From an uncultured Alphaproteobacteria bacterium (GTDB taxonomy: Bacteria > Pseudomonadota > Alphaproteobacteria > Rhizobiales > Beijerinckiaceae), in NCBI GenBank assembly GCA_937988775.1, contig CALKHP010000030.1, forward strand, positions 62,001 through 126,000: a stretch of 64,000 nt of DNA. The letters are read 5' to 3'. The notes under the pieces were generated by a model. The model did not search any database and had not been told where the DNA came from. It worked only from the letters and a program-made list of their open reading frames with translations. Of this stretch, positions 18,391-26,437 are shown in pieces. The translations under genes were made by a program, and so were the position numbers. Numbering within the stretch: position 1 is the first letter of the stretch; each line of letters opens with the position of its first letter.

Positions 18391-18419
18391 GTCGACCCCG
18401 GCGCTTCGCCGGGGCCGAC
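18391..18419 (-). terminator. Hairpin between aapJ and aapQ, attenuator or mRNA stabiliser
   Basis: A perfect 8-bp GC stem CCCCGGCG/CGCCGGGG (18396-18403 and 18407-18414) with a 3-nt loop is extended by GTCG/CGAC. It lies 11 bp past the aapJ stop on the transcribed strand with no U-tract. It probably protects the aapJ message or causes partial termination. Confidence 0.6.
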
Positions 18420-18429
18420 AGCCGATGCC

Positions 18430-19446
18430 TCAGCGGATCGGCGGAGCGTACTGGATGCCGCCCTTGTTCCACAGCGCGTTCAGGCCACGCTTGATCTTGA
18501 GCGGCGAGCCCTGTCCAACGTTACGCTCGAAGCTTTCGCCGTAGTTGCCGACCGCCTTGATGATGCGCACGACCCAATCCTTGGTCAGGCCGATCGATTC
18601 GCCGAAGTTGCCGTCGACGCCGAGCAGGCGCTTCACCTCGGGGTTCGTCGACTTCAGCATCTCGTCGACATTGGCCTTGGTAACGCCGAGTTCCTCGGCA
18701 TTGACCATCGCGAAGCCGACCCATTTCACGATCGAGAACCACTGGTCGTCGCCCTTGCGCACGGCCGGTCCGAGCGGCTCCTTCGAGATGATTTCGGGCA
18801 ACACGATGTTCTCGTCCGGATCCTTGAGCTTCAGGCGCTCGGAGTAGAGGCCGGAAGCATCGGTGGTGAATGCGTCGCAACGGCCGGCATCATAGGCCTT
18901 GATGGTCTCGTCGGCCGACTGGAAGGCGACGACCTCGTATTTCATCTTGTTGGCATGGAAGAAGTCGGCGAGATTGAGCTCGGTCGTGGTGCCCTGCTGC
19001 GTGCAGACGGACGCGCCGTTCAACTCAAGCGCCGAGGAGACGTTCAGCTTCTTCTTCACCATGAAGCCCTGGCCGTCATAGTAGTTGACGCCGGTGAAGG
19101 TGATGCCGAGCTGGGTATCGCGCTGCATGGTCCAGGTCGAGTTACGGACCAGCACGTCGACCTCGCCCGATTGCAGGGCGGTGAAACGGTCCTTGGCTGT
19201 CAGCGGCAGGAACTTGACCTTCGAGGGATCGTTGAGCACCGCGGCGGCGATCGCCCGGCACAGATCGACGTCGAGGCCGGTCCAGTTGCCCTTGTCATCA
19301 GGAATGCCGAAACCCGCCAGGCCAGGGTTGGAGCCGCAGGTCAACATGCCCTTCTGCTTGATCGTATCCAGCGTGGCCGCCGAAGCGGTCGTGGCGGCAA
19401 AGGCGGCGGCCGTGCCGAGCGCCAGGCAAAGAATGGTACGCTTCAT
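18430..19446 (-). CDS. aapJ: General L-amino acid ABC transporter, substrate-binding protein
   Basis: Periplasmic binding protein of 338 aa. A signal peptide (MKRTILCLALGTAAAFAATTASA) is followed by the class 3 (SBP_bac_3) fold beginning LDTIKQKGMLTCGSNPGLAGF, with GLDVDLCRAIAAAV and DVLVRNSTWTMQRD typical of AapJ. It binds L-amino acids and delivers them to AapQM-AapP. It is the first gene of the operon; its promoter must lie in 19447-19913. The GGAGAGCAGTCC preceding ATG gives a good ribosome site. Confidence 0.96.
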   Translation of the reverse strand: MKRTILCLALGTAAAFAATTASAATLDTIKQKGMLTCGSNPGLAGFGIPDDKGNWTGLDVDLCRAIAAAVLNDPSKVKFLPLTAKDRFTALQSGEVDVLVRNSTWTMQRDTQLGITFTGVNYYDGQGFMVKKKLNVSSALELNGASVCTQQGTTTELNLADFFHANKMKYEVVAFQSADETIKAYDAGRCDAFTTDASGLYSERLKLKDPDENIVLPEIISKEPLGPAVRKGDDQWFSIVKWVGFAMVNAEELGVTKANVDEMLKSTNPEVKRLLGVDGNFGESIGLTKDWVVRIIKAVGNYGESFERNVGQGSPLKIKRGLNALWNKGGIQYAPPIR

Positions 19447-19913
19447 GAGGACTGCTCTCCCGAGTAATAATCTTGCTTGCCAGAAGGAACCAGCCCTCGA
19501 ACGCTGGCCGCCCCGAACCCCTGTGCCTTCGCTAAACGGGCCGGCTTCGGAACCGCTCCTCCGACAAAGATCGAGGGCGCATCTGAGGCGATAATGTGGC
19601 AGAGGTCAAGCTGCGCGTGATCGGATCGATCATCAAATTCGATGGCTCGCTTTAGACACATTGGCTAACTTGCCAACCCTGCCGCATGGCGGCTGATCAA
19701 TCACCGCCGCGCCACGATATCATCAGAGGATTTGTTTCATTCTATCATAAACCTTGGCGCTTCTCTCGGCCAAACTTACGAAAATCGCTTGTCTTCTCCC
19801 GCTTTGGCGGCTTGGCTCGGGCTGGGCGGGAATCGTCAGGAATTCCGTGCCGGACCCGGTCCGGGCAGCAGTGGTTTCCGCCGTCGGCCAGGATTTCACC
19901 ATCGGAGAATTTC
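19447..19913. promoter_or_regulatory. 467-bp divergent intergenic region of aapJ and metC
   Basis: This holds the promoters of aapJ (left) and metC (right). I see an AT-richer stretch at about 19715-19760 and several GATC-rich short palindromes (about 19618-19640). No SAM-II riboswitch core was recognisable ahead of metC. The open frame that extends metC upstream to 19686 has no ribosome site and is regarded as non-coding. Confidence 0.5.
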
Positions 19914-21104
19914 ATGCGCAAACTGACCAGGGAACAGCGGGCAAAGCTCAAGCCGCGCTCCCGCCTCGTGGTTTCGGGCCGCAATCCCGAGGACAGTTTC
20001 GGCTTCGTCAACCCGCCGATCGTGCGCGGCTCGACCGTGCTTTATCCGACGCTGGACGATTTCCTGGCGCGCAAGGCGCGCTTCGCCTACGGCACCTACG
20101 GCAACCCGACGACGGAGGCGCTCGAAACCGCGCTGAACGATATCGAGGGCGGCGCCGGCGTCATCCTGGTGCCGTCCGGCCTGATGGCGTGCACGGTGCC
20201 GCTGCTCGCCTGCCTGAAATCCGGCGATCACATGCTGGTGACGGACAGTGTCTATCGGCCGACGCGCGATTTCTGCGACAAGATGCTGAGCAGGCTCGGC
20301 ATCGAGGTCACCTATTACGATCCGCTGATCGGCGCCGGCATTGCCAGCCTGTTCAAGCCCAATACCCGCGCGGTGTTCACCGAAGCCCCGGGCTCGCAAA
20401 CCTTCGAGGTGCAGGATATTCCGGCGATCGTCGGCGTGGCCCATGCCCGCTCGGCGGTGGTGCTGATGGACAATACCTGGGCGACACCGCTGTATTTCGA
20501 CGCGCATGGCTTCGGCGTCGACTACTCGATCCAGGCTGGCACGAAATATCCGGCCGGCCATTCCGACGTGCTGACCGGCTCGGTTTCGGCGCGCACGCCC
20601 GAGCTTTTCCAGCAGTTGAAGGACGCCAAGCAGACGCTCGGCGTGATCATCGCATCCGAGGACGCCTTCCTGACGCTGCGCGGCCTGCGCACCATGGCGT
20701 TGCGCCTTGCCCATCAGGGGCCGGCGGGGCTCGAGATGGCGCGCTGGCTCAAGGAGCGGCCGGAGGTCGCGCGCGTCATGCATCCCGCGCTGGAGGATGA
20801 CCCGGGCCACGCCTTGTGGAAGCGCGACTTCACCGGCTGTTCATCGCTGTTCTCGGTGGAGTTGCACCCCGTCCGGCGCGAGGCGCTCGGCGCGATGCTG
20901 AACGAGTTGAGCTTCTTCGGCATGGGGGCGTCATGGGGCGGCTACGAAAGCCTCGCCCTGCCCTTCGATTGCTCAAGCTATCGCAGCGCGACGCCGTGGA
21001 AGACGGCTGGCCCGACGGTGCGCTTCCATATCGGGCTCGAGGAACTCGACGATCTCAAGGCCGATCTCGCGGAAGGTTTTGCGCGCATGAAGGCGGCGGG
21101 GTAA
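19914..21104 (+). CDS. metC: Cystathionine beta-lyase
   Basis: PLP enzyme of the Cys/Met metabolism family, 396 aa. It cleaves cystathionine to homocysteine, pyruvate and ammonia in methionine synthesis. The PLP-binding Lys is K211 in IQAGTKYPAGHSD; the phosphate-binding YGTYGNPT and VPSGLMA, and the DNTWATP Asp that contacts the pyridine nitrogen, are all present. The ATG at 19914 is preceded by GGAGAA and gives the normal length. CBL and the gamma-family lyases are close relatives, so side activities are possible. It stands alone. Confidence 0.92.
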   Translation: MRKLTREQRAKLKPRSRLVVSGRNPEDSFGFVNPPIVRGSTVLYPTLDDFLARKARFAYGTYGNPTTEALETALNDIEGGAGVILVPSGLMACTVPLLACLKSGDHMLVTDSVYRPTRDFCDKMLSRLGIEVTYYDPLIGAGIASLFKPNTRAVFTEAPGSQTFEVQDIPAIVGVAHARSAVVLMDNTWATPLYFDAHGFGVDYSIQAGTKYPAGHSDVLTGSVSARTPELFQQLKDAKQTLGVIIASEDAFLTLRGLRTMALRLAHQGPAGLEMARWLKERPEVARVMHPALEDDPGHALWKRDFTGCSSLFSVELHPVRREALGAMLNELSFFGMGASWGGYESLALPFDCSSYRSATPWKTAGPTVRFHIGLEELDDLKADLAEGFARMKAAG

Positions 21105-21112
21105 GGCCGGCT

Positions 21113-21139
21113 GGGTCCCGGCCCGAGGCCGAGACAAGA
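21113..21139. repeat. Short hairpin repeat, GGGTCCCGG type
   Basis: One of three related imperfect hairpins of form GGGTCCCGG-(loop)-CCGGGAC-A (others at 24284-24306 and 40692-40716). Nine bases past the metC stop. It may help terminate or stabilise the message. Confidence 0.55.
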
Positions 21140-21212
21140 CGGCGTGGAAACGCGGCGATCTTGTGCCGGCCTTGATCCAACATTCAGCCTCGATGATGCG
21201 CGGTTTCAGGAT

Positions 21213-21296
21213 GTCATTCCCGCGAAGGCGGGAATCCAGATGCCAGGGCGCAAGCGGCTCCTGGATTCCCGATCGCGCAAGCGCGTCGGGAATGAC
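21213..21296 (+). repeat. Dispersed palindromic repeat, copy 1
   Basis: An 84-bp element bounded by GTCATTCCCG and CGGGAATGAC. A short left hairpin (CCCGCGAAGGCGGG) and a long right hairpin (CCCGATCGCG...GCGTCGGG) are separated by AATCCAGA...TCCTGGATT. This is orientation A, the same as copy 4. It lies between convergent metC and the LAB_N gene. No open frame, so it is a REP/RPE-like non-coding element. Confidence 0.9.
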
Positions 21297-21307
21297 AACG
21301 GAGAAAC

Positions 21308-21664
21308 CTACCTGGCCGGCCGGCCGCCCTCGCGCGCCGCCGCGGCAAGGCGGCGCTTCTCCTTGCCGATCAGCATCAGGTTGCGGATGTAGATGAAGAT
21401 GCTGAGCGACTGGCCGAGGATGATGACCGGCTCGCGCTTCAACAGGCCGTAGACCAGCGTGATCAGCCCGCCGCCGATCGAAAAGAACCAGAACGCCACC
21501 GGTACCACACTGCGGCCCTGGCGCTCGCTGGCGAGCCATTGCACGACGAAACGCATGCCGAACAGCAATTGCCCGAAAATACCCAACGCCAGCCAGAAAT
21601 CGAACTTGGCGACGAAGACGTCGTACATATAGCCGCCGATATCCTGGGAAAGCCGGATCAGCAT
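21308..21664 (-). CDS. Lipid A biosynthesis N-terminal domain (LAB_N) protein
   Basis: Membrane protein of 118 aa with three helices and the LAB_N signature: FGQLLFGMRFVVQWLASE followed by PVAFWFFSIGGGLITLVYGL and FIYIRNLMLI. The domain is named for its occurrence at the N-terminus of some LpxB proteins, but stand-alone forms are typically encoded with GT2 and GT39 sugar transferases. It lies 3 bp after the GT2 gene, so the two are translated together. It may act as a flippase partner or scaffold for a polyprenyl-linked sugar. Function is inferred from context. Confidence 0.85.
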   Translation of the reverse strand: MLIRLSQDIGGYMYDVFVAKFDFWLALGIFGQLLFGMRFVVQWLASERQGRSVVPVAFWFFSIGGGLITLVYGLLKREPVIILGQSLSIFIYIRNLMLIGKEKRRLAAAAREGGRPAR

Positions 21665-21667
21665 GGT

Positions 21668-22411
21668 TCAACCCTCGGTCACGGTGGGGCTCGGGCGCTT
21701 GCGCGAGATCAGCCAGCGCACGCCAATGAGATCGATGATGCCCACCCAGACCCGGTTCCAGAAACCGTAATTCGAGACGCCATGCAGGCGCGGCCGGTCG
21801 ACGACATCGACCAGCGCGACCTCCCAGCCGTCGCGGCTGACCAGCGCCGGCATGAAACGGTGCAGCGCGTCGAAATACGGCAGCGCCAGATAGGCGTCGC
21901 GGCGGAACGCCTTGAGGCCGCAGCCGGTATCGCGCGTGCTGTCCTTGAGGAGCCAGGCGCGCACGCGGTTGGCCAGGCGCGATTGCAGGCGCTTGAAGGC
22001 GGTATCCTTGCGCCCGACACGCTGCCCTTGCGCGAGGCCGACCTTGCCTTCCGCTCCCAGCGCCGCGACCAGCGCCGGGATGAAGGCCGGATCGTTCTGG
22101 CCGTCGCCATCGAGCGTGGCGACGATGGGCGCGCGCGCGGCACGCACGCCGGAGCGCACCGCCGCCGATTGCCCGGTGCTGACCGCGTGCGTCAGCATGC
22201 GCAGCCAGGCATAGCGCGCCATTTCGGCGCGCAGCGCGGCGGCGGTGCCGTCGGTCGAGCCGTCATTGACGAAAATCGCCTCGAAAGTGCCGGAGCCTTG
22301 CAGGGCGGCGGCGATTTCGGCGACGAGCGGAGCGATGTTGGCGGCTTCGTTCTTGACCGGCACCACCACGGAAAGGTGGGGCGGGGCAACCGCATCATGT
22401 GGCGATGGCAT
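21668..22411 (-). CDS. GT2 glycosyltransferase, polyprenyl-phosphate sugar synthase type
   Basis: GT-A glycosyltransferase of 247 aa, family 2, of the DPM1/ArnC group. Seen motifs: SVVVPVKNEAANI at the start, VNDGSTDGT, the metal-binding TLDGDGQNDP, and KDSTRDTGCGLKAFRRD near the acceptor site. It lacks the two C-terminal membrane helices of ArnC and has only a weakly amphipathic end. It probably makes an undecaprenyl- or dodecaprenyl-phosphate monosaccharide for the GT39 enzyme encoded 49 bp upstream. Confidence 0.87.
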   Translation of the reverse strand: MPSPHDAVAPPHLSVVVPVKNEAANIAPLVAEIAAALQGSGTFEAIFVNDGSTDGTAAALRAEMARYAWLRMLTHAVSTGQSAAVRSGVRAARAPIVATLDGDGQNDPAFIPALVAALGAEGKVGLAQGQRVGRKDTAFKRLQSRLANRVRAWLLKDSTRDTGCGLKAFRRDAYLALPYFDALHRFMPALVSRDGWEVALVDVVDRPRLHGVSNYGFWNRVWVGIIDLIGVRWLISRKRPSPTVTEG

Positions 22412-22460
22412 GTGAGAATCCGTTGAGGATGCGTTCTCTTAACTGCAAAAACCGTCGCTG

Positions 22461-24152
22461 TCAGCGCTTGAGCCACACGCCGATGTCGAGAACCCGGCCA
22501 CCGTTGAGATTGAGGCCCTCGACGTCGCCGACACGCTCGGCGCGCACGCCGATCGTCAGCAACTCCTGCCGGAAGGCCGTCTCGTCGCGCGCCTCGACGA
22601 GCGCGACCCTACAGCCGCTGCCGCCAATGAACCGCGCGCCAGCCGCGCCATCCGGCGGCATTTCGAGATTCGTGCTGGTCAGCAGCACAAGGCTCGGCTC
22701 GCGATAACCGACGGTGCCGATGATCGGCGCCTCGCAACCGGCGCCATAGGCCGCCGCCGCGAGCCGTTGCGACAGGCTGAACGGCGTCAGCGCCGGCACC
22801 GCGAACTGGATCGCGCCGATATAGAGCGCGACAGCCGCGCCGATGGCGGGCAGGATGGCGTCGCCCGCCTCATCCGCCCAGAGCAGCCGCGCCGCCAGCA
22901 GCGCCAGGCCGCTCGCCACGAGCAGGAAGGGCAGTGCCAGCCACGGCACGGCGCGATCGAAATACAGCCCGAGCACGGGCGCGGCGACCAGCAGAGCGAC
23001 CGGCACGAGCGCGAGCAGTACCGGGAAGATCTTGTGCCAGTTGCGCCGGCATTCGAGCGCGCCGCGATCGAGCGCCATCACGACGAGGATCGCCATGGGC
23101 GGGTAAAGCGGCATCACGTAATGCGGCAGCTTGGTCGGGATCGCCTCGAACATGATCCAGACCGGCACGATCCACAGCAGCAGGAAGACCACCGCGTCGT
23201 CGCGCCATTCGCGGCGCAGGAACGGCACGCTCAGCGCCAGGAACGGCGCCAGCGGCCAGGCCGTCGCCCAGAACACGCCGAGATAGGTGCCGGGCGGCGC
23301 GCCATGGCGCTCCTTGGCGCTGGCGACCTTGCCGAGCATGTCGTTGCCAATGGCTTCCCTGAAGAAATCGCCGCCGCTGCGCAGCACGATCGCCACGATC
23401 CACGGCAGCACCAGCGCCAGCACGATCAGCAGCCCGATTCCCGGTCGCAACACGCCGAGCCAGCGGCCGTTTCGCTCGCGCAGCGACAGGCCGAGCGCCA
23501 CGACGCCGGCGATCAACGGCGTGATCGGCCCCTTGATCAGGATGCCGATGCCGATGGCGATCCAGAAGATCAGCGCGTTGCCGAGACCGGGCTTCGCCAC
23601 GGTGCGCGGATCGGTGAACGAGAACCAGGCGCGCGCCAATGCTCCCATGCTCGCCATCACGGTGGCGAGCAGCACGGCATCGGTCTTGGCGAGGCGCGCC
23701 TCGACGGTCAGGATGACGCAGGCCGCCATCAGGGACGCCGCGAGCAGCGCCGAGCGGCGCGTCATGAAGGCGAGCGCCGTCCAATAGGTCAGCAGCACGG
23801 CAAGGATGGCGCCAATGAGCGAGGGGATGCGATAGAGCCAGATCTGGTGCGGCGCATCGCGGACGCCGAGCGCCTCGCCGGCACGCACGCTCGCCGCCTG
23901 CAGCCAGTAGATGCCGACCGGCTTCTTGAAACGATGCTCGTTCTGGAAGCGGATATCGATGAAATCGCCGGATTCGAGCATCTGGCGCGAGGCCTGCGCG
24001 AAGCGCGGCTCGTCGCGGTCCATCGGCGGCATGGCGCTGAAGCCGGGCAGGTAGAGCCCGAGCGTCAGCACAAGCAGCGCCAGCACGGCGCGCAGATGGG
24101 AGGCCGACACCGTGGACAGAAATCGCCTCGAAGCCTCGATCATCACCGGCAA
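22461..24152 (-). CDS. GT39-family (ArnT-like) glycosyltransferase
   Basis: Polytopic protein of 563 aa of the ArnT/PMT family. The first periplasmic loop carries the catalytic acidic motif MDRDEPRFAQASRQML, with KKPVGIYWLQ and RLAKTDAVLL following as in ArnT. About 12 membrane helices precede a periplasmic C-terminal domain of about 130 residues. ArnT-type enzymes move a sugar from a polyprenyl-phosphate carrier to lipid A or core. It heads a unit with the GT2 and LAB_N genes. The sugar could be aminoarabinose, galacturonate (rhizobial Rgt-like) or another; no arnA/B homologue is nearby. A start three codons in (MIEAS) is also possible. Confidence 0.88.
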   Translation of the reverse strand: MPVMIEASRRFLSTVSASHLRAVLALLVLTLGLYLPGFSAMPPMDRDEPRFAQASRQMLESGDFIDIRFQNEHRFKKPVGIYWLQAASVRAGEALGVRDAPHQIWLYRIPSLIGAILAVLLTYWTALAFMTRRSALLAASLMAACVILTVEARLAKTDAVLLATVMASMGALARAWFSFTDPRTVAKPGLGNALIFWIAIGIGILIKGPITPLIAGVVALGLSLRERNGRWLGVLRPGIGLLIVLALVLPWIVAIVLRSGGDFFREAIGNDMLGKVASAKERHGAPPGTYLGVFWATAWPLAPFLALSVPFLRREWRDDAVVFLLLWIVPVWIMFEAIPTKLPHYVMPLYPPMAILVVMALDRGALECRRNWHKIFPVLLALVPVALLVAAPVLGLYFDRAVPWLALPFLLVASGLALLAARLLWADEAGDAILPAIGAAVALYIGAIQFAVPALTPFSLSQRLAAAAYGAGCEAPIIGTVGYREPSLVLLTSTNLEMPPDGAAGARFIGGSGCRVALVEARDETAFRQELLTIGVRAERVGDVEGLNLNGGRVLDIGVWLKR

Positions 24153-24285
24153 CGCAATCGCTTCAACAATCTGGAACCGTTCGATTGGAGGATAAGGCAG
24201 CTCGGTTCAATCCCTTAAACGGCGAAACTGCCATTGCGGTGCGAAATCACAACACATGACGGGGGCGGTGCGCCGGTTCGGCTGG

Positions 24286-24306
24286 GTCCCGGATCAAGTC
24301 CGGGAC
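24286..24306. repeat. Short hairpin repeat GTCCCGG-loop-CCGGGAC
   Basis: A perfect 7-bp stem (GTCCCGG/CCGGGAC) with loop ATCAAGT. Same family as 21113-21139 and 40692-40716. With the next hairpin it lies downstream of ureE and upstream of the GT39 gene, both on the minus strand, so it may end ureE transcription. Confidence 0.6.
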
Positions 24307-24335
24307 AATACGGTGGCGTTTCCTCAACTGTCTTG

Positions 24336-24354
24336 CCCCGGCCCTGAGCCGGGG
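24336..24354 (-). terminator. Hairpin downstream of ureE
   Basis: A perfect 7-bp stem CCCCGGC/GCCGGGG with a 5-nt loop lies 10 bp past the ureE stop. No clear U-run, so it is a weak terminator or mRNA-stability element. Confidence 0.5.
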
Positions 24355-24363
24355 CCCAACCTC

Positions 24364-24891
24364 TCAGCCGTGCTTGTGGTCGTGCCCGTGATGATCGTGA
24401 TGATCATGGTCATGATGATCATGGTCATGATGCCCGTGCTCATGGCCATGATGATGATGGTGATGCCCGGCGAAGCGCTCCGGCTCGAATGGCCGCTCGA
24501 CCGCGCCCATCGTCACGCCGAGGCCGCGCACCGCCTCCTCAAGTTCATGATCTTCCAGCGTGAACAGGGCATCCGCCGTCAGTTCCACCGGATGATGCTC
24601 GTTGCCGAGCAACCATGCCGCCTTCAACAGACGCAGCGGATTGTCGGTGCGGATTTCGAGCAGTTTTTCCGGAGCCGCCTTCACCGCGACGAGCCCGCCA
24701 TCCTCCAGCTTGAGCGCGTCGCCATCCTTCAGCGCCATCTCCTTGTCGAGCGCGACGGCGATTTCCGCGCTGGCGGCCGTGGTCAGCGTGGCCTGATGCA
24801 GGCGGCGCTGGCGATGGTCGAGCAATACGGTATCGACGATACGCTCCGCCTTGACGGCGACTTTACGGGTAATGGCTGTGGCGCGCGGCAT
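24364..24891 (-). CDS. ureE: Urease accessory protein UreE with His-rich tail
   Basis: Nickel metallochaperone of 175 aa. An N-terminal peptide-binding domain (residues ~1-70) is followed by the metal-binding domain with GNEHHPVEL, the central nickel-binding His region of UreE. The last 34 residues contain 21 histidines alternating with Asp and Gly, longer than in most UreE and likely a nickel store. The start MPRATAIT at 24891 is chosen because it fits the family; the open frame extends further without support. No other ure gene is in the window, so this ureE is separate from its urease cluster. Confidence 0.88.
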   Translation of the reverse strand: MPRATAITRKVAVKAERIVDTVLLDHRQRRLHQATLTTAASAEIAVALDKEMALKDGDALKLEDGGLVAVKAAPEKLLEIRTDNPLRLLKAAWLLGNEHHPVELTADALFTLEDHELEEAVRGLGVTMGAVERPFEPERFAGHHHHHHGHEHGHHDHDHHDHDHHDHHGHDHKHG

Positions 24892-25048
24892 GGGATGCTC
24901 CAGAACAGGTTGCGCCACTGATAGCAGCCCGCACGAAGCGCGCAAACCGCACAAAGCCGCGAGCGGCCTGGCGAAGATGGTTGGCGCGGCGGCCGATCCA
25001 GCCTATCCCGGCCACGCACGCCCGCCAGCCCGGAATGAAAGACGAACC

Positions 25049-26272
25049 ATGGAGCCGCAAGACAACATCGACGTCGCCGTGATCGGCGCCGGCCCGGCCG
25101 GGCTGATGGCGGCGACCGTGCTGGCGGAATCGGGAATCAGCACAGTGGTTTACGAGAAAATGCCGACGGCCGGCCGCAAGTTGCTGATGGCCGGGCGCGG
25201 CGGCCTCAACCTCACGCATGGCGAGGCGCGGGTCGATTTCCTTAGCCGCTATCGCGAGGCGGCCGGCTTCCTCGCACCGCTGATCGAACGTTTCGGCCCG
25301 GACGATTTGCGCGCCTTCTCCGAGCGTCTCGGCGAGGATACGTTCGTCGGCTCGAGTGGCCGCGTCTTCCCGCAGAGCATCAAGGCATCGCCCCTGCTGC
25401 GCGCCTGGTTGGGGCATCTTGCCGAGCGCGGCGTCACGGTGAAGACCAGGCACGAATTCGCGGGCTTCGACGGCGCCATGCACCCGCTCATCGCGGCTGA
25501 GGGCGGCCCTGCCCGACCCGTGACGCCACGCGTCACGATCCTGGCGCTTGGTGGCGCAAGCTGGCCGAAGCTCGGTGCGGACGGTGCATGGCAGCAGGCA
25601 CTTGGCGCGCTCGGCATTCCGGTGGCGGCGCTGCGGCCGAGCAATTGCGGTTTCAAGGCGGCATGGTCGGAGCATATGCAGCGTTTCGCCGGCGAAGCCC
25701 TGAAGCGCATCGTGCTGCGTTTCGCGAATGAAACCGCCAAGGGCGAAGCGGTGATCACGCAGAGCGGCGTCGAGGGCGGCGTGTTCTATGCCCTCTCCGC
25801 CCGGCTGCGCGAGGAGATCGCCGAAAGCGGCACCGCGACACCATTGCTCGACCTGCGCCCGGACCTGCCAGCGCAGGCGCTCGCGGCGCGGCTCGCGGCG
25901 GTGCCGCGCGCGCAATCGCTGTCGAACCGCCTGCGCAAGGCGGCGGGGCTGGCGCCGCCAGCCATCGCGCTGCTGCGCGAGGCAACCGGCAACGTCATCC
26001 CGGAGCGGCCGGAGGCGCTGGCGGCGCTGATCAAGGCGGTTCCGCTGCGCCTCACCGGCACCGAACCGCTCGAGCGCGCCATCTCGAGCGCCGGCGGCGT
26101 GGCGCTGTCCGCGCTCGATCACGGCATGATGCTCAGCGCGCATCCGGGCATTTTCGTCGCCGGCGAGATGCTCGACTGGGAGGCACCGACCGGCGGCTAC
26201 CTGCTGCAAGCCTGTTTCGCGACCGGATTCGCGGCCGGCCATGGCGCGGCGGCGTGGCTCGCCGCACACTGA
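25049..26272 (+). CDS. BaiN/HI0933-like FAD flavoprotein (TIGR03862 type)
   Basis: FAD-binding protein of 407 aa. The N-terminal dinucleotide fold VAVIGAGPAGLMAATVL is followed by AGRKLLMAGRGGLNLTH, the hallmark of the HI0933/BaiN family. The C-terminal segment GGVALSALD...FVAGEMLDWEAPTGGYLLQACFATG is also typical. It matches the group usually annotated as TIGR03862 flavoprotein, of unknown substrate. The ATG at 25049 is preceded by GAAAGACGA. Monocistronic; repeat copy 2 follows. Confidence 0.88.
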   Translation: MEPQDNIDVAVIGAGPAGLMAATVLAESGISTVVYEKMPTAGRKLLMAGRGGLNLTHGEARVDFLSRYREAAGFLAPLIERFGPDDLRAFSERLGEDTFVGSSGRVFPQSIKASPLLRAWLGHLAERGVTVKTRHEFAGFDGAMHPLIAAEGGPARPVTPRVTILALGGASWPKLGADGAWQQALGALGIPVAALRPSNCGFKAAWSEHMQRFAGEALKRIVLRFANETAKGEAVITQSGVEGGVFYALSARLREEIAESGTATPLLDLRPDLPAQALAARLAAVPRAQSLSNRLRKAAGLAPPAIALLREATGNVIPERPEALAALIKAVPLRLTGTEPLERAISSAGGVALSALDHGMMLSAHPGIFVAGEMLDWEAPTGGYLLQACFATGFAAGHGAAAWLAAH

Positions 26273-26287
26273 CGCAACTTTGCCGCT

Positions 26288-26373
26288 GTCATTCCCGACG
26301 CGCGACAGCGCGATCGGGGATCCAGGAGTCGCTGGCGCATTGGCCCCTGGATTCCCGCTTGCGCGGGAATGAC
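26288..26373 (-). repeat. Dispersed palindromic repeat, copy 2
   Basis: An 86-bp element in orientation B: long left hairpin (CCCGACGCGCG...CGATCGGGG), TCCAGGAG...CCTGGATTCC spacer, short right hairpin (CCCGCTTGCGCGGG). Between convergent baiN-like and aroE. Same family as 21213, 35556, 40729 and 53273. Confidence 0.9.
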
Positions 26374-26437
26374 AGGGGAGTGTGGGGCCGGCATTCTCTT
26401 CTCAAACAGAATCGCCTTTCGGCCCCATCCCCTCGTT

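Noticed and set aside
19594..19613. TGGCA-N8-GCT as a sigma-54 promoter in the aapJ-metC spacer
   Set aside because: The GG/GC spacing is right but TTGC is missing, it points toward metC from ~300 bp away, and not toward aapJ.
19686..19913. SAM-type riboswitch ahead of metC
   Set aside because: No conserved SAM-I or SAM-II core or pseudoknot pairing could be recognised; the region has only general GC-rich pairing.
24380..24470. ATGATCATG-type tract as a microsatellite or non-coding repeat
   Set aside because: On the minus strand it encodes the His/Asp-rich tail of UreE in frame; it is low complexity but coding.
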